Shown here: positions 50,836 through 57,971 of the stretch, piece after piece
How positions within the stretch are numbered: position 1 is the stretch's first letter
How the letters are laid out: every line of letters begins with the position of its first letter
Origin: Hydrogenophaga sp.
GTDB taxonomy: Bacteria > Pseudomonadota > Gammaproteobacteria > Burkholderiales > Burkholderiaceae_C
Direction of reading: 5' to 3'
Length of the DNA stretch: 64,000 nt
NCBI RefSeq assembly: GCF_018780075.1
Contig: NZ_JADMKB010000034.1
Span: 1 to 64,000 of the forward strand
The notes under the pieces: model-generated
The model's database searches: none
The model's input: only the letters and a program-made list of their open reading frames with translations
What the model was told of the DNA's origin: nothing
Program-made: the position numbers and the translations under genes

Positions 50836-50844
50836 CAGCCAATC

Positions 50845-51354
50845 ATGGAAACACTCGACAAGTTTGACCTCGCCATCCTGAACGAACTGCAAAACGACGG
50901 CCGCCTGACCAACGCCGAGCTGGCCAGCCGCGTGGGCCTGTCGGCCGCGCCCTGCTGGCGCCGGGTGCGCGCGCTGGAGGAGGCCGGCTTCATCACCGGC
51001 TACCGGGCCGAGCTCAACCGCGACAAGATCGGCCTGGGCGTGCTCGCCTTCGTGCGGCTGGACGCCGAGCGCAACAGCGGCGACGTGCTGCGCCAGATGG
51101 AGGCCGCGATCCAGAAGATCCCCGAAATCGTGTCCTGCCACTACATCAGTGGCTCGGGCACCTTCGAGCTGCAGGTGGTCTGCCCCGACCTCGGCGAATT
51201 CAGCCGCTTCGCGCGCGAGGTGCTGATCAACCTGCCCAACGTGAAAGACCTGCACACCAGCTTTTCGCTGGGCGAGGTGAAGGCGGCGAGCGCACTTCCG
51301 TTGTCGCACCTGTTACCCAAAAGTTCGGGGGCGGCACGTTCGTCGAAAACTTGA
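50845..51354 (+). CDS. Lrp/AsnC-family transcriptional regulator
   Basis: A 169-residue Lrp-type regulator. The N-terminal HTH is at about residues 5-60 (DLAILNELQNDGRLTNAELA, RVGLSAAPCWRRV), followed by the RAM ligand-binding domain (about 70-145; GLGVLAFVRLD, CHYISGSGTFELQVV). Such proteins sense amino acids or related acids. It is divergent from the indolepyruvate oxidoreductase gene and probably controls it in response to aromatic or branched amino acids (inference). It also precedes the surface-protein operon by 200 bases. Confidence 0.93.
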   Translation: METLDKFDLAILNELQNDGRLTNAELASRVGLSAAPCWRRVRALEEAGFITGYRAELNRDKIGLGVLAFVRLDAERNSGDVLRQMEAAIQKIPEIVSCHYISGSGTFELQVVCPDLGEFSRFAREVLINLPNVKDLHTSFSLGEVKAASALPLSHLLPKSSGAARSSKT

Positions 51355-51449
51355 CCCCTTTTTGTGACCATCCGTCCTCAAACTTCGACCGCCGAGGGAA
51401 TAGACCGCTGTAAGTGCTTGGAAAACGTGACTTTCTCCCGGGTTCGGGC

Positions 51450-51478
51450 TTGCAACAATATGTTGCCATCCCTAACAT
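51450..51478 (+). promoter_or_regulatory. candidate sigma70 promoter with overlapping palindrome, surface-protein operon
   Basis: TTGCAA (51450-51455) and TAACAT (51473-51478) are 17 bases apart. GCAACA-ATA-TGTTGC (51452-51466) overlaps the -35 box and could be an operator. The pair lies about 77 bases before the GTG start of the first gene. Confidence 0.5.
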
Positions 51479-51554
51479 CAGGCCCCATACAAGAGTGACC
51501 AAAGTATTCAAAATGCTGTGGCCACACCGGTTTCCCCTCCATGAAGGCAACGTC

Positions 51555-52145
51555 GTGAACAAGTCCCTGATCCTCAAGTCCGCCATCGCCCTGGCCCTGG
51601 CCACCCCCCTGCTCGCGTCGGCCGAGTCGCAGCTGGTCATTGGCACCGGCAACGCCACCGCCGACCTGAACTTCCGCGTGGTCGTCCCGCGCGTGCTGTT
51701 CCTGGGCGTGGGCACCGGCGCCACCGGCCTGGCCACCAACACCACCGAAGACACCGTGACCTTCGACTACTCCACCAACGCGGCCGCGCTGGGCACGGGC
51801 GCCGCCGCCGGCGCCATCACCGGCAACGTGGTGCCGGTGCGCGTGGTGGGCAACAACGGCCAGATCACCCTGGCCGCCAGCACCACCGGCGCGCTGACCA
51901 ACGGCACCGCCGACACCATTGCATGGTCGGAGATCACATCGACCAGCAGCCTGGCCGATCTGCCCAGCCCCGCGATCCCGCTCACCGGCGCCGGCGCCGC
52001 CAGCAACGTCACCCTGTCCTCCGGCACCAAGGTCACCGACCGTTCGGCCAACTGGACCTTCAGCTACGCCAACTCGGCCGTGGTGGCACCCGGCACCTAC
52101 GGCACCACCAACGGCCGCGTGACCTACACCGCCGCCATGCCCTGA
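51555..52145 (+). CDS. secreted subunit-like protein A of the surface-protein operon
   Basis: A 196-residue exported protein not recognised as a named family. The GTG start at 51555 was chosen because it directly begins a signal peptide (VNKSLILKSAIALALATPLLASA) and is preceded by GAAGG; the frame is open upstream but codes no domain. The mature part is Gly/Ala/Thr/Val-rich and beta-prone, low in charged residues, like fimbrial subunits. It shares LNFRVVVPRVLFL near the N-terminus with protein C (LDFRIVIPPVMRV) and the C-terminal SYANSAV...APGTYG...VTYTA with protein B. It has no Cys. It is probably the major secreted subunit. Confidence 0.72.
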   Translation: MNKSLILKSAIALALATPLLASAESQLVIGTGNATADLNFRVVVPRVLFLGVGTGATGLATNTTEDTVTFDYSTNAAALGTGAAAGAITGNVVPVRVVGNNGQITLAASTTGALTNGTADTIAWSEITSTSSLADLPSPAIPLTGAGAASNVTLSSGTKVTDRSANWTFSYANSAVVAPGTYGTTNGRVTYTAAMP

Positions 52146-52193
52146 GTGCGACCGCCCGGCGGGCCTGTTCCCGGGCTGGCAGACAGCCCCCCC

Positions 52194-52224
52194 ACGGAGG
52201 GTCCGCACACCGCGGTCCCTCCGT
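52194..52224 (+). terminator. strong stem-loop after the first subunit gene
   Basis: ACGGAGGGTCCGC (52194-52206) pairs with GCGGTCCCTCCGT (52212-52224) at 12 of 13 positions around a 5-base loop, followed by a T-rich patch (TGTCGTTTG). It lies 48 bases after the protein A stop and may attenuate transcription into downstream genes. Confidence 0.6.
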
Positions 52225-52296
52225 TGTCGTTTGAGCCTCCGCCGACGCACCCTGAAAACCTTCTGGCGCCAGCCTGCTCCAAGTCCACTTGACACC

Positions 52297-52929
52297 ATGA
52301 TCCCCGCGCAGCGCCTTTGCCCTCCCCACCGGCTCGCCGCCCTCGGCCTGCTGGTGCTGTGCTGCGCGCCGATGGGCGTGGCGCACGCCTGGTCGATCAC
52401 GCTGGCCGCCGCGTCCCGCCGCGTGTTCCTGCACGTGGGCAACGGCACCGCCGAACGCGACAACGGCACCGTCAACCTGGTCAGCGCCAACCTCACCGGT
52501 GCGCAACTGCTCAGCGGCACGCCACAGGCCATGACCAGCGACAGCACCCAGTCGGCCAGCCTCTACGACGGTTACAACACCTGCCCCACGCCGGCCAGCC
52601 AGGTGATCATCGGCGCCTCGTACCGCCGCAGCAACGCCAACAACGGCCCGGCCAGTGCGACGCTGCGCGTGACCTCTCCGGCCAACCTCGTCAGCGCCGC
52701 GGGCGACACGATCCCGTTCAGCCAGATCAGCTGGACCGTCTCGGCGCCCGGCAGCAATGTGCCCAACGTGATCCCGGCCGGCACCTTCAATGGCGCCACA
52801 CAGACCTTGGCCACCATCCCGGCCAACACCTACATCGAGAACTGCCACAGCTTCACCTACGCCAACAGCGCGGTGCGGGCGGCGGGCACCTACAACGGGC
52901 AGGTCACCTACACCGTGAGCAGCCCATGA
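52297..52929 (+). CDS. secreted subunit-like protein B of the surface-protein operon
   Basis: A 210-residue exported protein of unrecognised family. The signal peptide spans about residues 1-33 (LAALGLLVLCCAPMGVAHA). The mature part contains WSITLAAASRRVFLHVGNG, many Asn/Ser/Thr/Ala and two Cys (YNTCPTPAS and ENCHSFTYA) that could form a disulfide. The C-terminal segment SFTYANSAVRAAGTYNGQVTYT closely resembles that of protein A. ATG 52297 (MIPAQRL) was chosen over an upstream in-frame ATG in the stem-loop region. Its stop overlaps the next start (ATGA). Confidence 0.7.
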   Translation: MIPAQRLCPPHRLAALGLLVLCCAPMGVAHAWSITLAAASRRVFLHVGNGTAERDNGTVNLVSANLTGAQLLSGTPQAMTSDSTQSASLYDGYNTCPTPASQVIIGASYRRSNANNGPASATLRVTSPANLVSAAGDTIPFSQISWTVSAPGSNVPNVIPAGTFNGATQTLATIPANTYIENCHSFTYANSAVRAAGTYNGQVTYTVSSP

Positions 52930-53399
52930 ACGCCCGCACCCTGCTGTTCTGCGCCGTGCTGGCCCTGGCCAACACCCCTGCGCTCGCCAACCCGCACCGG
53001 CTCGACGACTCGCGCAGCCACACCGTGCCGCCCAACGCCCAGATGCAATGGACGCCTCAGACCCGGGCCGACCGCGACGGTGGCACCGAGGCCTGGATCC
53101 GCGTCAACGTCCACATCGACACCCGCGAGTGGGACGGCCGCAGCGGGCGCATCTACATGGTGCTGCCGCGCGACGAGGCGTCGCGCATCGAAGCCGTCTG
53201 GACCGCCCGTGGCCCCTTGCGTTCCGGGCGGCTGGTCTCGGGCGAAAGAAGCCTGGTGTTCGCCGGCACGATCCGCGGCGCCAGCCTGCAGGACCAGCTG
53301 CTGGTGCACCTGATCTCCGGCCCCGACTGGCAAAGCAACAGCCGCCGCCTCAACTTCCACTTCGAGCTGGACGTCGAGCCCGCCCTCCTGCCCCCATGA
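52926..53399 (+). CDS. small exported protein of the surface-protein operon
   Basis: A 157-residue protein with a signal peptide (residues 1-21, NTPALA end). The mature protein is beta-rich, without Cys: AWIRVNVHIDTREWDGRSG, RIYMVLPRD, GERSLVFAGTIRG. Its family is not recognised. It overlaps the genes on both sides by 4 bases (ATGA), so it is tightly coupled to subunit B and the chaperone. A minor subunit, adaptor or tip role is a guess from position. Confidence 0.68.
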   Translation: MNARTLLFCAVLALANTPALANPHRLDDSRSHTVPPNAQMQWTPQTRADRDGGTEAWIRVNVHIDTREWDGRSGRIYMVLPRDEASRIEAVWTARGPLRSGRLVSGERSLVFAGTIRGASLQDQLLVHLISGPDWQSNSRRLNFHFELDVEPALLPP

Positions 53400-54187
53400 C
53401 ACGCCTGCTGCCCACCGCCCTGATCGCCGCCGTCCTGCTGCCCGCCACCGCGCTGGCCCAGGGTTTTGCCGCCTACATTTCACCCCCGCGTTTCGAGGTG
53501 CAGGTCAAGCCCGGCGAACCCCTGCGCCAGGTGCTGGAGATCCAGCACGTCGGCCGCACCAAAGGCAACTACCGCATCTACACCAACGACTGGACGCTGG
53601 GCGCCGACAACGCCGTCACCTTCAGCAACGAGCTCAGCGCCGACAGCTGCCGCCCCTGGGTGGCGATCGAGCGCCGCGAACTGGCCATCGAGCCCGGCGC
53701 GCGCTACCGCTACCGGTTTGAAATTTCGCCACCCGCCGGCACGCCGCCACGCGAATGCCGTTTCGCCATCATGGTCGAGGGGCTGGACCCGGCGCAGGTG
53801 CAGGGCAACATCAGCTTCCCCGTGGGCGGGCGCATCGGCGTGATCGTCTACGCCGCCATCGGCAACGTGGCGCCGCAACTGGCCATCGCCGGCACCGAGA
53901 CCGTGCAGGTCGGCGGCAAGCCCGTGGCCGTGCTCAGGATCAGCAACCACGGCAGCGCCACCGGCCGGCTGGAGGGTTTCATCGACGGCACCGACGCCGC
54001 CGGCCTGCGCGTCGAGCTGTCGCCGGCGGACCTGCCCGTGCTGCCCGGCGAAACCCGGCGCATCGCGCTCTCGCCCGTGGCGCCCGAAGGCAAACCGGCG
54101 CCCGAGCTGCGCTTCCCCCTGCGCGCCAAAGGGAACCTGGAATCGGGCAAAGCCCGCCTGCCGCTGGACGTGAGCTTCGCCCCATGA
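53396..54187 (+). CDS. PapD-like periplasmic chaperone
   Basis: A 263-residue exported protein (signal peptide about residues 1-21, ending ATALAQ). The first domain (about residues 25-150) has the PapD-like immunoglobulin pattern: SPPRFEVQVKPGEPLRQVLEI as strand A/B, YRIYTNDWTL, then PGARYRYRFEI and ECRFAIMVEGL; two Cys (DSCRPW and PRECRF) may pair. The second domain covers about 155-263. Fimbrial chaperones of this kind hold secreted subunits until assembly. It overlaps both neighbours by 4 bases. Classification as chaperone is supported by fold pattern and context, not by a full profile match. Confidence 0.72.
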   Translation: MTRLLPTALIAAVLLPATALAQGFAAYISPPRFEVQVKPGEPLRQVLEIQHVGRTKGNYRIYTNDWTLGADNAVTFSNELSADSCRPWVAIERRELAIEPGARYRYRFEISPPAGTPPRECRFAIMVEGLDPAQVQGNISFPVGGRIGVIVYAAIGNVAPQLAIAGTETVQVGGKPVAVLRISNHGSATGRLEGFIDGTDAAGLRVELSPADLPVLPGETRRIALSPVAPEGKPAPELRFPLRAKGNLESGKARLPLDVSFAP

Positions 54188-56205
54188 CGCTGGTGATCCG
54201 GGCCACCTGCGGCCTGCTGGCGCTGGGGGGCGCACTGGCCCATGCACAGGAACCTGTCCGGCCAGCCTCGGGCACGGCAGCGACCGCGACGGCCGCCCCG
54301 AGCGCGCCCGCCGGCTACCAGGACCGCGTCATCGAGGGCCTGGCGCCCGCAGAAGACGACGCCCTCGACATCCCCTACGACCGCAGCGGCTGGCCGCGCC
54401 AGCTCCAGCTCGACGCCCGCGTGGGCACCCTGGCGTTTGACGACGGCCGCCGGGCCCGGCTTGGCTACGGGGTCTACGGCCTGATCGAAACACCCAACCA
54501 CGGGGTGCTGTCCGTGGATGGCAGCGTCACCCCTGGCGAAAGCCAGAGCAGCCTCACCCTGGGCCAGCGCGAACTGCCGCTGCCCGGCGGCTGGGTGGGC
54601 CACCACGAACTGGGCGTGATCAGCGCGCCGGCCAACGACCTGGCCCGCCTGCCCTCGCGCGTGCTGGTGCCCACCTCCAACCTGCTGGGGCTGCGCGGCG
54701 AGTGGGAACACGCCGCCAGCGGCGTGAGCCTGCTGGCCGCCAACGGCGAGCCCGGCCAGCTGACCAGCCTGCCCGCCAGCGGCTTTCAGGGCCTGGGCGG
54801 TCGGCGCTCGGCGCTCGGTGCGCAGTGGCACCCGGGCGGCACCGACCTCGCCGCCAGCGCGCTCCCGGCCATCGGCCGCACCCGCCTGGCCGAACCCGGC
54901 TGGACGCTCGCCGTGCAACACGAACGCGCCAGCGGCGTCCCGGCGCTGCAGCTGGCCGACACCACCCAGGACGCCAGCGCCACCCTGTTCCACCTGCGCC
55001 ACGAGGGCGCCGAACTGCGCACCCAGGGCCAGGTGCTGCGCGCCCAGAACGCCGGCCAGGGCGCCAACGGTTTCTGGGTCGATGTCGATGGCGACGAAGG
55101 CCCGCGCCAGCACGGCCTGAGCGTCTACCGGCTGGAGCCCGGCCTGAGCTGGGCCGGCCTGGCCATGCCGAGCGACGTGCAGGGCGCGACCCTGCGAAGC
55201 GAGTGGCGCACCCGCCAGTGGTCGGCCGAAGGCTCCTACGACTGGCTGCGCTCCATCAGCGGGCGCGCGGCCAGCGGCAGCTACGCCTCGGGCAGCGCGC
55301 GCTGGCGCCTGGACCGCAGCCACCAGCTCAGCGCCGGCGCCGCGCTGCGCCGCTTCGACGGCAACGCCTGGACCAGCTACACCGACTGGCGCTGGCAGAA
55401 CGACTGGGGCACCAGCGGCCTGCGGCTGGAACTGGCCGGCGCCACCCGCCAGCAGGGGGCCACCCGCGAGATCAGCCACGACCACGAGTGGCTGGTGCCG
55501 CTGGGCTGGACCGTTTCCACCAGCCTGGGCTTTGGTCGTTACGGCGCTCGCACCGACCCGGGCGCGAGCGAGCCGGGCGGCCGCTTCTGGTCGGCGGCGC
55601 TCGCGATCAACGCGCCGGTGGGCAGCAGCGCCCAGCTGCGCGGCCAGTTCGGCACCGAAAAGGCCAGCAACGGCCAGAACCGCCACAACCTCAACCTCGG
55701 CGGCCAGTGGCGCCTCACCCCACGCTGGAGCCTCGACGGCACCTACACCCGCGCCATCGGCCGCAGCCGCAGCGTGCGCCCGCTCGACCCGCTGGCCCCC
55801 ATCGTCAACGACACCGACACCACCTCCGACCGCAGCTTCCAGGTGGTGCTGCGCTACGAACTCTCGGCCGGCAGCCGCAGCGTGCCGCTGGGCGGGCGCG
55901 CCAGCGAGGGCGGCGGCCGCATCGAGGGCACCGTCTTCTTCGACGCCAACCGCAGCGGCACGCAGGACGCCAGCGAAACCGGCGCACCCGGCGTCACCGT
56001 CACGCTCGACAACCGCTACGCCGTGCGCACCGACGCACAAGGCCGCTTCAGCTTCCCCTTCGTCGCCAGCGGCCCGCGCAACGTGACCGTGCGCAACGAA
56101 ACCCTGCCCCTGCCCTGGGGTGTGGTGGACGACGGGCAGGCCCGGATCGAGGTGCGCCTGCGCGAAACCACCCGGATCAGCCTGCCGGTGCAGCGCGCCG
56201 ACTGA
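54184..56205 (+). CDS. predicted outer-membrane beta-barrel with C-terminal SdrD-B-like domain
   Basis: A 673-residue exported protein (signal peptide about residues 1-22). Residues about 60-575 are rich in alternating aromatic/hydrophobic strands and in repeats of the kind WRLDRSHQLSAGAALRRF and WRLTPRWSLDGTYTRAIG, typical of outer-membrane barrels. Residues about 580-673 form a SdrD-B/carboxypeptidase-regulatory-like domain with the Ca-binding motif DANRSGTQDASETG and GVTVTLDN. It is shorter than PapC/FimD ushers (about 800-850) and shows no recognisable usher plug or conserved N-domain. By position after the chaperone it may be the secretion pore or assembly platform. The start overlaps the chaperone stop by 4 bases. 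Confidence 0.68.
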   Translation: MTLVIRATCGLLALGGALAHAQEPVRPASGTAATATAAPSAPAGYQDRVIEGLAPAEDDALDIPYDRSGWPRQLQLDARVGTLAFDDGRRARLGYGVYGLIETPNHGVLSVDGSVTPGESQSSLTLGQRELPLPGGWVGHHELGVISAPANDLARLPSRVLVPTSNLLGLRGEWEHAASGVSLLAANGEPGQLTSLPASGFQGLGGRRSALGAQWHPGGTDLAASALPAIGRTRLAEPGWTLAVQHERASGVPALQLADTTQDASATLFHLRHEGAELRTQGQVLRAQNAGQGANGFWVDVDGDEGPRQHGLSVYRLEPGLSWAGLAMPSDVQGATLRSEWRTRQWSAEGSYDWLRSISGRAASGSYASGSARWRLDRSHQLSAGAALRRFDGNAWTSYTDWRWQNDWGTSGLRLELAGATRQQGATREISHDHEWLVPLGWTVSTSLGFGRYGARTDPGASEPGGRFWSAALAINAPVGSSAQLRGQFGTEKASNGQNRHNLNLGGQWRLTPRWSLDGTYTRAIGRSRSVRPLDPLAPIVNDTDTTSDRSFQVVLRYELSAGSRSVPLGGRASEGGGRIEGTVFFDANRSGTQDASETGAPGVTVTLDNRYAVRTDAQGRFSFPFVASGPRNVTVRNETLPLPWGVVDDGQARIEVRLRETTRISLPVQRAD

Positions 56206-56252
56206 GCCCGGCCGCGCCGGCGCGGTCCACCGGCCGACGTTTGGCCATCAAG

Positions 56253-56290
56253 TTGGGGACGGGACTGCCGAAAAAGGGGCATGTCCCCAA
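56253..56290 (+). promoter_or_regulatory. stem-loop spanning the start of the last subunit gene
   Basis: TTGGGGAC (56253-56260) pairs perfectly with GTCCCCAA (56283-56290). The AAGGGG ribosome site and ATG 56281 lie within the loop, and GGGG-CATGT-CCCC (56276-56288) is an alternative hairpin. This could limit translation. The TTGGGGAC/GTCCCCAA arms also resemble REP-type element ends. Confidence 0.4.
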
Positions 56291-56763
56291 TGCTTCGCCG
56301 CCTGCCCGCCCTGGTCGCCAGCCTCGCCCTGCTGGCCGTGCCGTCGCCCAGCCTGGGCGACAGCATGCTGGTCACGGGGAACCACACGGCCGGCGCCAGC
56401 GCCTCGCTCGACTTCCGCATCGTCATCCCGCCCGTCATGCGGGTCATGGAAAACAGCCACCCCCTGCAACTCACGGCCGGCGCCGACGGCGCCCTGAGCG
56501 CCGAGCAGCGGCTGGTGGTGCTGTCCAACATGAAGCGGGGCTTCTGCGTCACGCTGCGGCTGGCCGCCCCGGGCGTGGACCGGTGGCAGCTCCACGCGCC
56601 GGGTGCCAGCGGCGTCAGCCTCAGCCCTGTGGACGACGGCTACCGCGTCTGCAGCACCCGCCCCGGGCGCTACACCCTCGTGCTGCAACACCAGTTCGGC
56701 GTGAACACGCCGGGCACGCAGGCCTTGCACTGGCCGGTGCAGACCGACATTTCGGCCATCTGA
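56281..56763 (+). CDS. secreted subunit-like protein C of the surface-protein operon
   Basis: A 160-residue exported protein (signal peptide about residues 1-26, ending SPSLGDS). Its N-terminal mature segment TGNHTAGASASLDFRIVIPP resembles protein A (GTGNATADLNFRVVVPR), so A and C are related. Two Cys (RGFCVTLRL and YRVCSTRPG) may form a disulfide. The start may be 56281 or the in-frame ATG at 56290; the hairpin at 56253-56290 covers both. It is 75 bases after the barrel gene and last of the group. Confidence 0.68.
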   Translation: MSPMLRRLPALVASLALLAVPSPSLGDSMLVTGNHTAGASASLDFRIVIPPVMRVMENSHPLQLTAGADGALSAEQRLVVLSNMKRGFCVTLRLAAPGVDRWQLHAPGASGVSLSPVDDGYRVCSTRPGRYTLVLQHQFGVNTPGTQALHWPVQTDISAI

Positions 56764-57094
56764 AGCGGCGAACGCCGCGCTGCGCGCCCCCGCCGACCCC
56801 ATGCCCTCGGACGTGCCGAGGTGATGCGCCCCACCGTCAAACGCCTGTCGCAACGGCCCTTCAAGATGCGGGGCCAGGGGCCGGATCGGCGTAATTCATG
56901 TTTTGAATGGAAACAGGGCACCCCACGCGGGGATGCCGTGTGCCATGATCCTTGTAGTCAAAAGACCACAGGCACCCCCTTGGCCTTGGTCTTGCTTCTC
57001 TGCCGTGGCCGCGTTCGCCCGGATCCCGGCACATGGCCACATCCGCACATGCACCCACCGGCTTGCGCGCAGGCGTTCAGGGAAACAGGAACAC
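56764..57094. other. 331-base gene-free region upstream of the exopolysaccharide cluster
   Basis: No gene is apparent. The region contains a hairpin-forming GGCACCCC-ACGC-GGGGATGCC (56917-56937, one bulge) and a sigma54-type promoter at 56980-56996. The stretch 56890-56915 is relatively AT-rich. The region separates the surface-protein operon from exopolysaccharide genes. Confidence 0.5.
56980..56996 (+). promoter_or_regulatory. sigma54 (-24/-12) promoter of the polysaccharide export gene
   Basis: TTGGCCTTGGTCTTGCT fits TTGGC-N7-TTGCW, with GG (56982-56983) and GC (56994-56995) 10 bases apart. The expected start near 57007 is about 88 bases before ATG 57095. Exopolysaccharide/PEP-CTERM clusters often have sigma54 promoters. 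Confidence 0.55.
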
Positions 57095-57946
57095 ATGGAC
57101 ATCAAACCAACGCACCTCCGCGGGCCCGGCACCCGTGCCAGCCCACGGCAGCACCCGAGGCCCTCCAGGCTGTGGGCGCTGCTGGGCCCGTTTTTCGTGG
57201 GCGCGGCGTTCGCCCAGGCGCCCCTGCAGCCGCTGCTGCAGGAGCCGCTGCAGACCTCCGTGGACAGCGGCCGCCAGCCGACCCACCCCGTGAACGCCGA
57301 CAGCACACCGGCCGCCGGCACCCCCGCGGGCGCGAGGCCCACGCCAGCCCCGGGCGCAGCCGCCCCCCTGAATTCGCTGGCCGTGGTCAACCCGGACTAC
57401 CGCATCGGCGCCAACGACCTGCTGGAGTTCGACGTGTTCGGCGTGCCCGACATGCGGCGCTCGGTGCGGGTGAACGCCACCGGTGCCGTGTCGCTTCCAC
57501 TGATCGGCACGGTGCAGCTGGCCGGGCTCACGGCCCAGCAGGCCGAAGCCCACCTGGCCAAGAAGTACAGCGAAAACTACCTTCAGAACCCGCAGGTCTC
57601 GCTCTTCATCAAAGAGTTCACCACGCAGCGCATCACCATCGAGGGCGCGGTCGCCAAGCCAGGCATCTACCCCGTGACGGGGCAGCTCACGCTGCTGCGC
57701 GCGCTGGCGCTGGCCGGCGGGGGCGCCCAGTACGCCCAGCTGAACGAGATCATGCTGTTCCGCAACACCCAGGGCCAGCCGTCCGAGCCGAAGGTGTTCG
57801 ACCTCGACAAGATCCGCGCGGGCGAGGTGACCGACCCCGCCATCCAGTCCGATGATGTGATCGTGGTCAAGCGCAACCCACAGCGCACCGCGTTGCGGGA
57901 CTCGCTGTTCCGCGACATCCTCGACACGCTCAACCCCTTCAAATGA
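57095..57946 (+). CDS. polysaccharide export protein (Wza/SLBB type)
   Basis: A 283-residue exported protein. The signal peptide is about residues 25-41 (LWALLGPFFVGAAFAQ) preceded by a charged segment. It lacks a lipobox Cys, unlike the lipoprotein Wza. After a Pro/Ala-rich linker (about 60-95) comes the poly-export domain (YRIGANDLLEFDVFGV, TGAVSLPLIGTVQLAG, about 100-180) and an SLBB domain (TIEGAVAKPGIYPV). It is shorter than Wza (379). AGGAACAC precedes ATG 57095; earlier in-frame starts would interrupt the promoter. It begins the exopolysaccharide operon. Confidence 0.87.
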   Translation: MDIKPTHLRGPGTRASPRQHPRPSRLWALLGPFFVGAAFAQAPLQPLLQEPLQTSVDSGRQPTHPVNADSTPAAGTPAGARPTPAPGAAAPLNSLAVVNPDYRIGANDLLEFDVFGVPDMRRSVRVNATGAVSLPLIGTVQLAGLTAQQAEAHLAKKYSENYLQNPQVSLFIKEFTTQRITIEGAVAKPGIYPVTGQLTLLRALALAGGGAQYAQLNEIMLFRNTQGQPSEPKVFDLDKIRAGEVTDPAIQSDDVIVVKRNPQRTALRDSLFRDILDTLNPFK

Positions 57947-57971
57947 GAAGGCCAGGGCCCGACGGGCGGCC

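Noticed and set aside
51438-51456. GG-N10-GC spacing in CCGGGTTCGGGCTTGCA upstream of the surface-protein operon
   Set aside because: The -24 half (CCGGG) fails the TTGGC consensus, and a sigma70-type promoter fits the same place better.
53848-56040. A 730-codon open frame antisense to the barrel gene
   Set aside because: Codon-position bias and signal peptide with domain content support the plus-strand gene; the antisense translation is Ala/Gly/Val-rich with no domain.
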